Shown here one piece after another: positions 8,317 to 15,794 of a stretch of 38,799 bases of DNA. Source of the stretch: Fuerstiella sp. (lineage in GTDB: Bacteria; Planctomycetota; Planctomycetia; Planctomycetales; Planctomycetaceae); assembly GCA_022843805.1 (NCBI GenBank), contig JALHMY010000090.1, forward strand, positions 1-38,799, written 5' to 3'. The first letter of the stretch is position 1, and each line of letters opens with the position of its first letter. The translations under genes and the position numbers were made by a program. Below the pieces are notes generated by a model that was not told where the DNA came from, did no database searches, and saw nothing but the letters and a program-made list of their open reading frames with translations.

Positions 8317-8489
8317 CAGGCGAGTACCGCGTCCGCAGAACTAAAAAGGGCGTTACGGCTGGTAGCAGCGTCTTCGACAGAAGGGCTGCGCAAATGAATA
8401 TCTGATTTTCTGTTCGATCACACCGTCGGCTGTCCGCCCAATGTCGGCAGTCCGCATTTACCATCAGGCAGAACCGCGAGCGATAGAAA

Positions 8490-9887
8490 ATGAATGAAGC
8501 GACGATCGCTACACCAATAACACCAAAGCAGCACACCGAGCTTGTGGACGAAAAGCTGGTACGGTTGTATTTCATCACGGCACTGATCTTTCTGGCAACG
8601 TCCATGCTGGCAGGACTGCTGATGGCAATGCAGCTGATTCGCCATAATCCGCTGAGAGGAATTGAATTCTTTTCACCCGGCCGCTGGCGAATGCTTCATA
8701 CAAATGCCGTTGCATACGGTTTTCTCGCCAACGGATTTCTGGGAGCATTGCACTGGGCAATTCCGCGACTGACTCTGCAGCCGGTTCTGGACAAGCGACT
8801 TTCCTGGCTGATCTATGCGGCATGGCAGGGAGTTGTTGGAGCGACCGCAGTCGGTCTGCTTCTGGGCGAAGCACAGGCACTGGAATGGGGTGAAACACCT
8901 GTTTGGATTGACCCGGTCGCTCAGCTGGGGCTGCTTCTTGTGGCGATCAATTTCATGACCCCGATTGCCAGAATGAAGGGCCCGATGTATGTGACGCTGT
9001 GGTATTTCCTTGCTGCGTTTGTCTGGACTTTTCTGACCTACGCGATGGGTAACTTTATTCCGGAATATGTGGTGGGTGGAACGGCTGCAGGAGCAGTGGG
9101 TGGTTTGTTCATTCATGACCTTGTCGGTCTGTTTGTTACTCCGCTGGGCTGGGGACTGATGTATTACTTCGTTCCCATTCTTTTGAAGAAGCCTATCTGG
9201 AGTCATGGCCTTTCGCTGGTGGGATTCTGGGGCCTGGCATTCTTCTATCCTCTGCAGGGGATCCACCACTTTCTCTATACGCCCATTCCGATGTTTCTGC
9301 AGTATGGTGCGGTGGTTTCCACAATTGCGGTGGAGCTGGTCGTGACAACAGTTGTGATCAACTTTTTCGGAACACTGTGGGGCAACGCGGGTGTCGTAAA
9401 AACGAATATGCCAATTCGCTGGTTCTATACCGGGATGATCTACTACTTCCTGACATGCCTGCAGTGTTCATTCCAGGTAACGCTCACATTTCAGAAGATC
9501 ATTCACTTCAGTGACTGGGTTGTTGGTCACGCCCACATGGTCATGTTTGGTGTGTTCTCAATGTGGATCATGGGCATTATGTTGTACCTGTATCCTCGAA
9601 TGCTCAATCGTCCATGGGCAAGTCCGAAGTTGCTGGAGTGGCATTACTGGCTGTCAACACTCGGTGTCGGCTTCATGGCGGCCGATCTGATTCTGCTGGG
9701 AGTCTTTCAGGGCTGGTCATGGGCCGCGCTGGAGCCATGGGATGCGTCGACCGACTTTTCCTATCCATTCTGGGTCCTTCGCGTCTTTGCCGGACTTGCA
9801 ATGTTTGGAGGTCTTCTGGCATTCCTGCAAAACATCTGGCTGACTACGCGAGCTGCCGCGGCTGACCGTCTGGCACAGAAGTCCTGA
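8490..9887 (+). CDS. ccoN: cbb3-type cytochrome c oxidase catalytic subunit I (CcoN)
   Basis: This 465-residue polytopic protein with about 12 helices is the haem-copper subunit that reduces oxygen to water and pumps protons. The ligands are all in place: H70 (low-spin haem b, MLHTNA), CuB ligands H209 and the pair H259-H260, H347 for haem b3 and H349 for haem b in VVGHAHMVMFG. Y253 sits six residues before H259, where the cbb3-specific tyrosine that crosslinks to a CuB histidine is expected. Spacing follows known CcoN proteins almost exactly, so the enzyme should be active. CcoO follows directly. Type cbb3 oxidases usually serve low-oxygen respiration. The ribosome site is weak (GAGCGATAGAAA before the ATG). 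Confidence 0.97.
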   Translation: MNEATIATPITPKQHTELVDEKLVRLYFITALIFLATSMLAGLLMAMQLIRHNPLRGIEFFSPGRWRMLHTNAVAYGFLANGFLGALHWAIPRLTLQPVLDKRLSWLIYAAWQGVVGATAVGLLLGEAQALEWGETPVWIDPVAQLGLLLVAINFMTPIARMKGPMYVTLWYFLAAFVWTFLTYAMGNFIPEYVVGGTAAGAVGGLFIHDLVGLFVTPLGWGLMYYFVPILLKKPIWSHGLSLVGFWGLAFFYPLQGIHHFLYTPIPMFLQYGAVVSTIAVELVVTTVVINFFGTLWGNAGVVKTNMPIRWFYTGMIYYFLTCLQCSFQVTLTFQKIIHFSDWVVGHAHMVMFGVFSMWIMGIMLYLYPRMLNRPWASPKLLEWHYWLSTLGVGFMAADLILLGVFQGWSWAALEPWDASTDFSYPFWVLRVFAGLAMFGGLLAFLQNIWLTTRAAAADRLAQKS

Positions 9888-9956
9888 GAATTCTGTCACC
9901 TTAGTTTGCGACAGATCCACTTCCTGAAAACTCCATCAGCAAAAGGTGCTGAAAAC

Positions 9957-10703
9957 ATGTTCGAAAGCAAATCCGGTATTCTTTATGTCGCCGGTCTGGG
10001 TTTCTTCGCTCTGGCGTTTGTTTCCAATGCACTGGTTCCCGCACTGATGTACCGAAATATTCCGGAAAAGACCGTTGCGGAACTGGTGACGCCCAATTTG
10101 CGTTATCAGTTCGAGGATCTCGCAAGGCGGTTCCCGGAGTCGTTTAAGGCCGTCTGGGGCGAGGCTCCGGAAGCCGAAGCGGAAAATCAGAAATGGTGGG
10201 ACGAGAAGTGCGCTGAAGCACTGGAATACGGTCACAAAGTCTATGTGGCCGAAGGCTGCTGGCACTGCCACAGTCAGTTCGTCCGTCCGGTCGCGAACGA
10301 AGAAGAACGGTTTGGTCCGGTTTCACGATCGTGGGAATATCAGAACCGACTTCAGCGGCCTGTACTGTTTGGTACTCGTCGAGTTGGCCCGGATCTGAGT
10401 CGTGAAGGCGGTCGACGATCCAATGACTGGCACGCGGTCCACTTTTTTCGGCCTCTTGACTTGTCGGCGGCATCACCCATGCCGGAGTACCCGTGGTTTT
10501 TCGAAGGGTCACCCGATAAACCCAATAAACGAGGACTCGCGATGATGACCTACGTGCAGTGGCTCGGATCGTGGCTTGAAAGTTACCCCTACTACGAAGC
10601 ATACTCGCCTTCTGCTCTGAAGAAGCCGGAAACGGAAAACACGGACGCATCCGACTCACAGGACAATGCTGCAGATGCATCTGCCGATCAGGAGCCTCAA
10701 TAA
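9957..10703 (+). CDS. ccoO: cbb3-type oxidase monohaem cytochrome c subunit (CcoO)
   Basis: The protein has 248 residues from the ATG at 9957, chosen because AAAGGTG lies eight bases upstream; the open frame extends 17 codons further but has no such site. An N-terminal membrane anchor (about 8-28) is followed by a periplasmic cytochrome c domain with CWHCHSQFVRPV (C101, C104, H105) and the sixth ligand M175 in SPMPEY. CcoO passes electrons to CcoN. The C-terminal 30 residues are acidic and low-complexity, which is not part of the family core. The stop overlaps the next start as TAATG. Confidence 0.96.
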   Translation: MFESKSGILYVAGLGFFALAFVSNALVPALMYRNIPEKTVAELVTPNLRYQFEDLARRFPESFKAVWGEAPEAEAENQKWWDEKCAEALEYGHKVYVAEGCWHCHSQFVRPVANEEERFGPVSRSWEYQNRLQRPVLFGTRRVGPDLSREGGRRSNDWHAVHFFRPLDLSAASPMPEYPWFFEGSPDKPNKRGLAMMTYVQWLGSWLESYPYYEAYSPSALKKPETENTDASDSQDNAADASADQEPQ

Positions 10704-11110
10704 TGAGTTCGACAATGAATTCCAGGATCGCATCCAGCGTTCATGCCGGGCAGTTCACAGAACCGATGGCTGTAGAAATCACTACGGCTGAATCAGGAAC
10801 CGGTGAATCAGATGCGTCTGGTCAGAAGTCCGGGCGGTCGATGGCATGGACCATTACCATTGTGTTTGCGGTGTTAATTCTGATTCCCAGCATGCTGGGC
10901 TTTGTGATGAAATTTGGCGAACTGATGGCACTGACCGATGACGGTGCGGACGGAGGTTTCGCAATTACGCCGGTGGTCAATTATCTGCTGGCCAGTGCCG
11001 GATTCTTCTTTATGTTACTGTGGGCTGCTGCGAACGGAATGTTCCGCGATCTGGAACAGCCAAAGCATCTGATGCTTCAAAACGAACGGGAGCTGGATCG
11101 AAATGTCTGA
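10703..11110 (+). CDS. Small two-helix membrane protein of the cbb3 operon
   Basis: The protein has 135 residues. A polar 45-residue N-terminus is followed by two predicted membrane helices (about 48-70 and 90-110) and a charged tail. AGGAG lies eight bases before the ATG, which overlaps the ccoO stop as TAATG, so translation is probably coupled. I do not recognise the family. Position between CcoO and the CcoP-like anchor suggests an oxidase subunit or assembly factor comparable to CcoQ in role, though the size and sequence do not allow that name. Confidence 0.75.
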   Translation: MSSTMNSRIASSVHAGQFTEPMAVEITTAESGTGESDASGQKSGRSMAWTITIVFAVLILIPSMLGFVMKFGELMALTDDGADGGFAITPVVNYLLASAGFFFMLLWAAANGMFRDLEQPKHLMLQNERELDRNV

Positions 11111-11297
11111 GGCAATGCATACAGGGATGCCCGAACAGGGCACTCCCGAGCAGGAACACCAGTTTCACTATTACCGAGGTAATGTGATACCGTGGTATGT
11201 CCGGCTGATCTGGGTTGGGTTTTGGATCGGGACGGTTTATTACATCATCAAATACTTCTTTCCAGCCATGCAGACGGAACTGATCTCGCCCCCATGA
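11103..11297 (+). CDS. 64-residue CcoP-anchor-like/CcoQ-like membrane peptide
   Basis: The protein is 64 residues with one membrane helix (about 33-52). The segment before and into the helix, HYYRGNVIPWYVRLIWVGF, resembles the start of CcoP, where a short N-terminus with a proline-tryptophan turn leads into the transmembrane anchor. No cytochrome domain follows: the frame stops at 11295-11297 and the ATPase gene begins at 11294 (ATGA overlap). GGGAG lies ten bases before the ATG, and the gene overlaps the upstream one by 8 bp. It may be the membrane-anchor half of a split CcoP, or a CcoQ/FixQ-type subunit. Confidence 0.72.
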   Translation: MSEAMHTGMPEQGTPEQEHQFHYYRGNVIPWYVRLIWVGFWIGTVYYIIKYFFPAMQTELISPP

Positions 11298-13744
11298 ACG
11301 CTGCTCCGCAACAGATTAAAACCCCGGAAAACCGGCTGACAATGACAGCTGAAGACCCGGACGGCTGCGTCTGGTGCGGACTTCCCGTGGCAAAAGGAGC
11401 GAGCATTCGCAGGAAGGAATCACGAATTGCCGGAAAAACCGGCGACGCGGGATGGTTCACGGATTCCCATTCGGCTCCATCCATCGCTCGCGACAAATCG
11501 CCGGTGTATTGCTGTTACGGTTGTCGTGTCGCACATGCGATTACTCAGGAGAAGGGTAGCGAAGGGGCCGTTCGCTGGACGATCGTCAGGCTGGGTCTGT
11601 CCATCTTTTTCACGATGAATCTGATGGCGTTCACGATGACCATGTGGTCACTCGACGTCTATGACGTTCAGCCCGACCCCTTTCAGCAAAAACTGTTTGA
11701 AGTCTTTCGCTGGCTCAGCATGGTCTTTGCCTTTCCCGTCCTGCTTCTTTTGGGACTGCCGCTGCTGCAGAGTGCTGTCGAGAGCTGGAAACAGCGGATT
11801 TACTCCACCGACCTGCTGGTTGCCACGGGCGTTCTCGCGGCCTACCTCACTTCTGCTGCGGCTGTTGTGCAGGGAGAAAGCGGCGTCTATTTCGAAGTCG
11901 GAGCGATGGTTCTGCTCGCCGTGACACTCGGCCGCTGGTTCGAAGCGGTTGGCCGACAAAAGGCAACACAGGAACTGGATAAACTGGTCGCTCTGCTGCC
12001 TGCGACCGTATGTCGAGTGAGCGATGAGGGTGATCAGCATGTGTCATCAGCCAGTGTGATTGTCGGCGATCAGCTGCGAGTTTGCACTGGCGATCGATTT
12101 CCTGTCGATGGATTGATTGTCAAAGGTCGAACATCCGTTGACGAGCAGGTATTCACGGGGGAAAGCACACCAGTCGAACGGCAGGCTGGTGACTCAGTCC
12201 TGGCGGGAACCGTCAATCTGGATGGTGATGTACTCATCCGCACGACGGCCGAGTTTCGCAGCGGTTCGTTTGGTCGACTTTTGAAACTGCTCCAGGAAGC
12301 CCGAACCGCGCGCGGCCATTATCAGCGTCTGGCAGATCGAGTTTCGCGATGGTTCTTTCCGGCTGTCACTGTCATTGCGATGCTGGTATTGTGCTGGTAC
12401 ATGCCTGAGGGATTTGGAACTGCGATTCAGCATAGTCTCAGCGTTCTGTTGATCGCCTGCCCGTGTGCTCTTGGGCTGGCGACACCTCTGGCCGTCTGGA
12501 CGGCACTGAGCACTGCCATTCGACATCAGGTCCTGTTTCGCAGCGGAGAAGCCATTGAGCGTCTTGCAGGTGCGGAGGCGATCTGTCTGGACAAAACGGG
12601 CACTCTGACCACTGGCATGCCACAGGTTTCTGCAGTTCGCTGCGAAGATTCTGACGTCCTGACGGGGCCGTTTCGCGATGTGATTCTGCGTATGTCGTCA
12701 GCCTCCCGGCATCCATTTTCCACCGCAATTTCCGAATACATTCGAAATGAAAATGTACAATGTGCAGGCGAGCTGGAATTCGGTAATGATGCGAATCAGT
12801 CGCACGTCAGACTGGAATCCACTCGATCTGTTTCCGGGGCAGGTGTCGAAGGAATTGCAGAGGATGGACGACGCTTTCGACTGGGACTGATGCCCTGGGT
12901 TTGCGGCGTCCCGCATGCTGCTTCGGCAGATGGTTCAGAGGAAAAGTGCAACAACGAATTGCTGAACGAATCGCTGCAGGCGGCTGATGCCGACGGTTGC
13001 TCGATCACTGGTTTTGGAGTTGACGGTCAGCTGCTTGCCAGTTTTATGATGAGTGAATCTGTGCGGCCGGAAGTACCTTTGCTGCTGCGGGAATGCAGCG
13101 AGCTGCGACTACCAGTCACGATACTAACGGGCGACCGCAGGGCGCGGTCCGAGCGTTTGCAGGCAGAGCTCAGCCAGGTGAGTGCCATGGCTGACTCTGA
13201 ATGCAGTCGAGACAGTTCTGTCAGCATTCAAACCGTTCCGATTCCACGAGTTGTCAGCGAACTCAGGCCTGAAGACAAGGTGGGTTTGCTCAAAAAGATT
13301 CGAAGTGAAACCGGTCGCACCATTATGGTCGGAGACGGAATCAACGACGCACCGGCGATTTCCGCAAGTGACGTCGGGATCGCGATGGGCTGCGGAGCTG
13401 ATGTTGCACGGGATTCTGCTCACGTTTGCCTGCTGGGAAATGATCTGAGCAGAATTCCCTGGGCCATTCGGCTGGCACGACAGACGAGGACTGTAATTCG
13501 GCAAAATCTGTTCTGGGCGTTCGGCTATAATTCGGTCGGAGTCATTGTCGCTGCCATGGGTTATCTGAATCCTGCAATTGCAGCCGGGTTGATGATCGTG
13601 AGCAGTCTGCTGGTGATTTCCAATTCATTGCGACTGATGGCGTTCGAATCTGACGAGGATGCGAAAGGCCTTCGTCAACCGCTGAATACAGAGTGGCAGC
13701 CTCTACTGCCTGAACGCATTTCGCGTGAAGGAGTCGCCGTATGA
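11294..13744 (+). CDS. ccoI: Copper-transporting P1B-type ATPase, CcoI/FixI type
   Basis: The protein is 816 residues from the ATG at 11294, which overlaps the preceding stop; a longer reading starting inside the previous gene is less likely. The N-terminus is Cys-rich: CVWC at 25-28 and CCYGC at 73-77, as in the metal-binding region of FixI/CcoI ATPases. A classical HMA domain (GMxCxxC) was not seen. The catalytic core is complete: GESTPVE (actuator), CPC at 389-391 in the transport helix, DKTGTL with phosphorylated D433, and GDGINDAPA near 680. Proteins of this type export copper to the periplasm for CuB insertion into CcoN. The downstream gene overlaps by ATGA. A general copper-efflux role is the alternative. 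Confidence 0.9.
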   Translation: MNAAPQQIKTPENRLTMTAEDPDGCVWCGLPVAKGASIRRKESRIAGKTGDAGWFTDSHSAPSIARDKSPVYCCYGCRVAHAITQEKGSEGAVRWTIVRLGLSIFFTMNLMAFTMTMWSLDVYDVQPDPFQQKLFEVFRWLSMVFAFPVLLLLGLPLLQSAVESWKQRIYSTDLLVATGVLAAYLTSAAAVVQGESGVYFEVGAMVLLAVTLGRWFEAVGRQKATQELDKLVALLPATVCRVSDEGDQHVSSASVIVGDQLRVCTGDRFPVDGLIVKGRTSVDEQVFTGESTPVERQAGDSVLAGTVNLDGDVLIRTTAEFRSGSFGRLLKLLQEARTARGHYQRLADRVSRWFFPAVTVIAMLVLCWYMPEGFGTAIQHSLSVLLIACPCALGLATPLAVWTALSTAIRHQVLFRSGEAIERLAGAEAICLDKTGTLTTGMPQVSAVRCEDSDVLTGPFRDVILRMSSASRHPFSTAISEYIRNENVQCAGELEFGNDANQSHVRLESTRSVSGAGVEGIAEDGRRFRLGLMPWVCGVPHAASADGSEEKCNNELLNESLQAADADGCSITGFGVDGQLLASFMMSESVRPEVPLLLRECSELRLPVTILTGDRRARSERLQAELSQVSAMADSECSRDSSVSIQTVPIPRVVSELRPEDKVGLLKKIRSETGRTIMVGDGINDAPAISASDVGIAMGCGADVARDSAHVCLLGNDLSRIPWAIRLARQTRTVIRQNLFWAFGYNSVGVIVAAMGYLNPAIAAGLMIVSSLLVISNSLRLMAFESDEDAKGLRQPLNTEWQPLLPERISREGVAV

Positions 13745-14505
13745 CGACGGAACAGATGACTCTTCCGCTGATCTTTCTTAGTGGAATCCTCGGCTCGGCG
13801 CACTGCATCGGAATGTGTGGCGGGATTGCGGCCACGATGAGCCTTGGAACTCGAAGCGTCAGGGCAGCCATCATCCGACAGCTTCTCTGGAGTATCGGAC
13901 GAACTTTCACCTACGCATTTCTCGGAATGATGGCGGCGACCGCCGGGGCGGGAATTATGCGGACTGGCAGTAACACTTTGCTGACGCAGTCCGCGTTTGC
14001 CGTTGTCGCCGGGATTTTGCTGATTTTGCAGGGGATGCATGCAGGTGGCTGGCTGCGATTCAGAATTCGTCGCCGGACTTCACCATGTCTGACAATGTCG
14101 CTTTTTTCACAGTTCCTGAAAGGCGGATCGGCGACAGGTGTTCTGATCGCCGGAGTGTTAACCGGGTTTCTTCCCTGCGGCCTGGTGTATTCATTTCTGG
14201 CACTTGCGGCAAGCACCGGGCATGTTGGCAATGGGCTGCTGGTGATGGTAAGCTTTGGGATGGGGACAATCCCGGTCATGCTGATCACGGGAATGGGATT
14301 TTCTCTTGCAACGCTTAATGTAAGGAAACAGCTGCTTCGACTGTCGGCTGTCTGCGTACTTACAACCGGCATCATGACGGCGGGACGTGGTATCGCATTT
14401 GCATCTCAGAGTCGGCAGAGTGAAATTTTGCCCGCCTGCCCCGTCTGTGAACTTACCGGGAATGCCGCACCATCTGTATTGAGGAAACCAGGTTCAGCAC
14501 AGTAA
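13741..14505 (+). CDS. SafE/TauE-like (UreH/DsbD-like) membrane protein, CcoH-type role
   Basis: The protein is 254 residues with about six membrane helices. The opening LSGILGSAHCIGMCGGIA is characteristic of the 'sulfite exporter TauE/SafE' or urease-accessory UreH-like family often found beside ccoI; the two cysteines in HCIGMCGG could bind copper or form a redox pair. A second repeat with TGFLPCGLVYSFLALA gives another conserved cysteine. A near-perfect AAGGAG lies seven bases before the ATG. In cbb3 clusters such genes are linked to oxidase maturation and copper handling. The C-terminal tail has a CPVC motif, possibly another metal site. The precise substrate is unknown. Confidence 0.82.
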   Translation: MTTEQMTLPLIFLSGILGSAHCIGMCGGIAATMSLGTRSVRAAIIRQLLWSIGRTFTYAFLGMMAATAGAGIMRTGSNTLLTQSAFAVVAGILLILQGMHAGGWLRFRIRRRTSPCLTMSLFSQFLKGGSATGVLIAGVLTGFLPCGLVYSFLALAASTGHVGNGLLVMVSFGMGTIPVMLITGMGFSLATLNVRKQLLRLSAVCVLTTGIMTAGRGIAFASQSRQSEILPACPVCELTGNAAPSVLRKPGSAQ

Positions 14506-15020
14506 TGATTGATTTCACTGACAAGTCACCCAACCCTGATGAGGTTCCCCCCGCAGCATTCCGCAGACATGCTCCTGTGACTGCTTCCCATGAGAATCGC
14601 GAATCGCCGATGCCAGGCCCGGAATCCGGACGGTTATCCAGGACGATGATCAATTTCTGGCTGGATGCGACGTTACTAGTGGTGCTGATGTCACTGGGAG
14701 TGACGGCAGTCATCGTGCAGTTCATCTTCCCCCCTGGAATTGCCGCGAGGGGATGGACGCTTTGGGGAATGTCCTACGGAAAATGGTGTTCCATTCAGTT
14801 TGCGGAACTGAGCCTGCTTGGGGTCGGCGTTCTGGTGCATGTGATGCTGCACTGGACCTGGGTCTGCAGTGTCGTGACGCGACGAATCTTCCGTTTAAGG
14901 GAAATTCCTGACGACGGAATTCGTACCGTCTACGGAGTTGGGTTTTTGATCGTTCTCCTGTTACTATCTGCAGCCTGCGTGGTGGCAGCAATGTTATCAA
15001 TTCAGGATCCCGGAGTCTGA
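14505..15020 (+). CDS. DUF4405-like three-helix membrane protein
   Basis: The protein has 171 residues. A polar N-terminus (1-48) is followed by three predicted helices at about 52-75, 98-120 and 143-165. The second carries HVMLHWTWV, with two histidines spaced to face one side, as in small membrane cytochrome b or DUF4405 proteins, so haem binding is possible but unproven. It starts at TAATG on the stop of the upstream gene. Its place in the oxidase cluster suggests an electron-transfer or assembly role. Family assignment is tentative. Confidence 0.65.
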   Translation: MIDFTDKSPNPDEVPPAAFRRHAPVTASHENRESPMPGPESGRLSRTMINFWLDATLLVVLMSLGVTAVIVQFIFPPGIAARGWTLWGMSYGKWCSIQFAELSLLGVGVLVHVMLHWTWVCSVVTRRIFRLREIPDDGIRTVYGVGFLIVLLLLSAACVVAAMLSIQDPGV

Positions 15021-15038
15021 CGAAAGGCGTTTATTATA

Positions 15039-15509
15039 ATGATTCAGCTCAACCGCATTCTGGTCCCAACTGACTTCAGCGATTTCAGTCGTCCAGCCAT
15101 AGACTATGGCTGTGCAATTGCCGCACGATTCGGAGCCCAGCTGCATCTGCTTCATGTCGTACCCGATCCCGCGATGCTGGTGCCGGAATCTCATGCCTTC
15201 TCGGCCGAAGCCATGCAGGCTCAGTCAGCTGCACTGATGGAAGACGCAAAGCAGCGAATTGAACTGATGCCAGGAGGAAACTGGGACAACGGAAAACCTG
15301 TCGTTCGCGAAGTTCGAACGGGCGCCGTCTTTATGGAGATTATCGATTACGCCAAGTCGATGGACATTGATTTGGTGGTGATCGGCACTCATGGACGCAC
15401 CGGACTGATGCACGTGCTTTTGGGCAGTGTGGCCGAAAAGATCGTCAGGAAATCTCCCTGCCCGGTTCTCACAGTTAAGCCACAGGGACATCAGTTTGTT
15501 ATGCCGTAG
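15039..15509 (+). CDS. Universal stress protein (UspA family)
   Basis: The protein is 156 residues and forms a single Usp domain. It opens with NRILVPTDFSDFSRPAIDYG and ends with the nucleotide-binding signature GTHGRTGLMHVLLGSVAEK followed by SPCPVLTV, the G-2x-G-9x-G-S type pattern of ATP-binding Usp proteins. It is cytoplasmic. It is the last gene of the respiratory cluster, 18 bp after the membrane protein, with AAAGG upstream. Usp proteins are often coregulated with low-oxygen respiration, which fits the neighbours. The gene ends before a strong palindrome. Confidence 0.93.
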   Translation: MIQLNRILVPTDFSDFSRPAIDYGCAIAARFGAQLHLLHVVPDPAMLVPESHAFSAEAMQAQSAALMEDAKQRIELMPGGNWDNGKPVVREVRTGAVFMEIIDYAKSMDIDLVVIGTHGRTGLMHVLLGSVAEKIVRKSPCPVLTVKPQGHQFVMP

Positions 15510-15576
15510 AACTTGTCCATCAATAAATCCGTGGCTTCGGGGATAAGCATGGCCTGCAGTTGCCGGAAAGTGCAGG

Positions 15577-15700
15577 CAATCCCGTCGGCGGAGCGACGCA
15601 ATCCCGTCGGCGGAGCGACGCAATCCCGTCGGCGGAGCGACGCAATCCCGTCGGCGGAGCGACGGGTGTACTGTACACCCGTCGCTCCGCCGACGGGATT
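15577..15700. repeat. Four-copy 22-bp tandem repeat ending in a perfect 28-bp palindrome
   Basis: The unit CAATCCCGTCGGCGGAGCGACG occurs at 15577-15598, 15599-15620, 15621-15642 and 15643-15664, identical each time and with no spacers. The last copy forms the left arm of a perfect inverted repeat: 15644-15671 and 15673-15700 pair over 28 bp around a single base. The element lies between converging genes (stops at 15509 and 15795). It may serve as a two-way transcription barrier or be a REP-type mobile repeat. It is not a CRISPR. Confidence 0.85.
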
Positions 15701-15794
15701 TTGCACAAGTCCATAGAACCCCTGACTAAAACCTGCGTGAGCCGCGATACTTATGGTTGCGTTTGATTATGGTTGCGTTTCAGGCAGACACTTC

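Noticed and set aside
8673..9269. 198-codon minus-strand frame
   Set aside because: It lies entirely antisense to ccoN, whose ligands and length are fully conserved.
11192..11293. Upstream extension of the copper ATPase by 34 codons
   Set aside because: It would overlap most of the 64-residue gene, while the ATG at 11294 has the ATGA overlap typical of this operon.
15577..15664. CRISPR array
   Set aside because: The 22-bp units follow each other directly with no spacers, and no cas gene is present.
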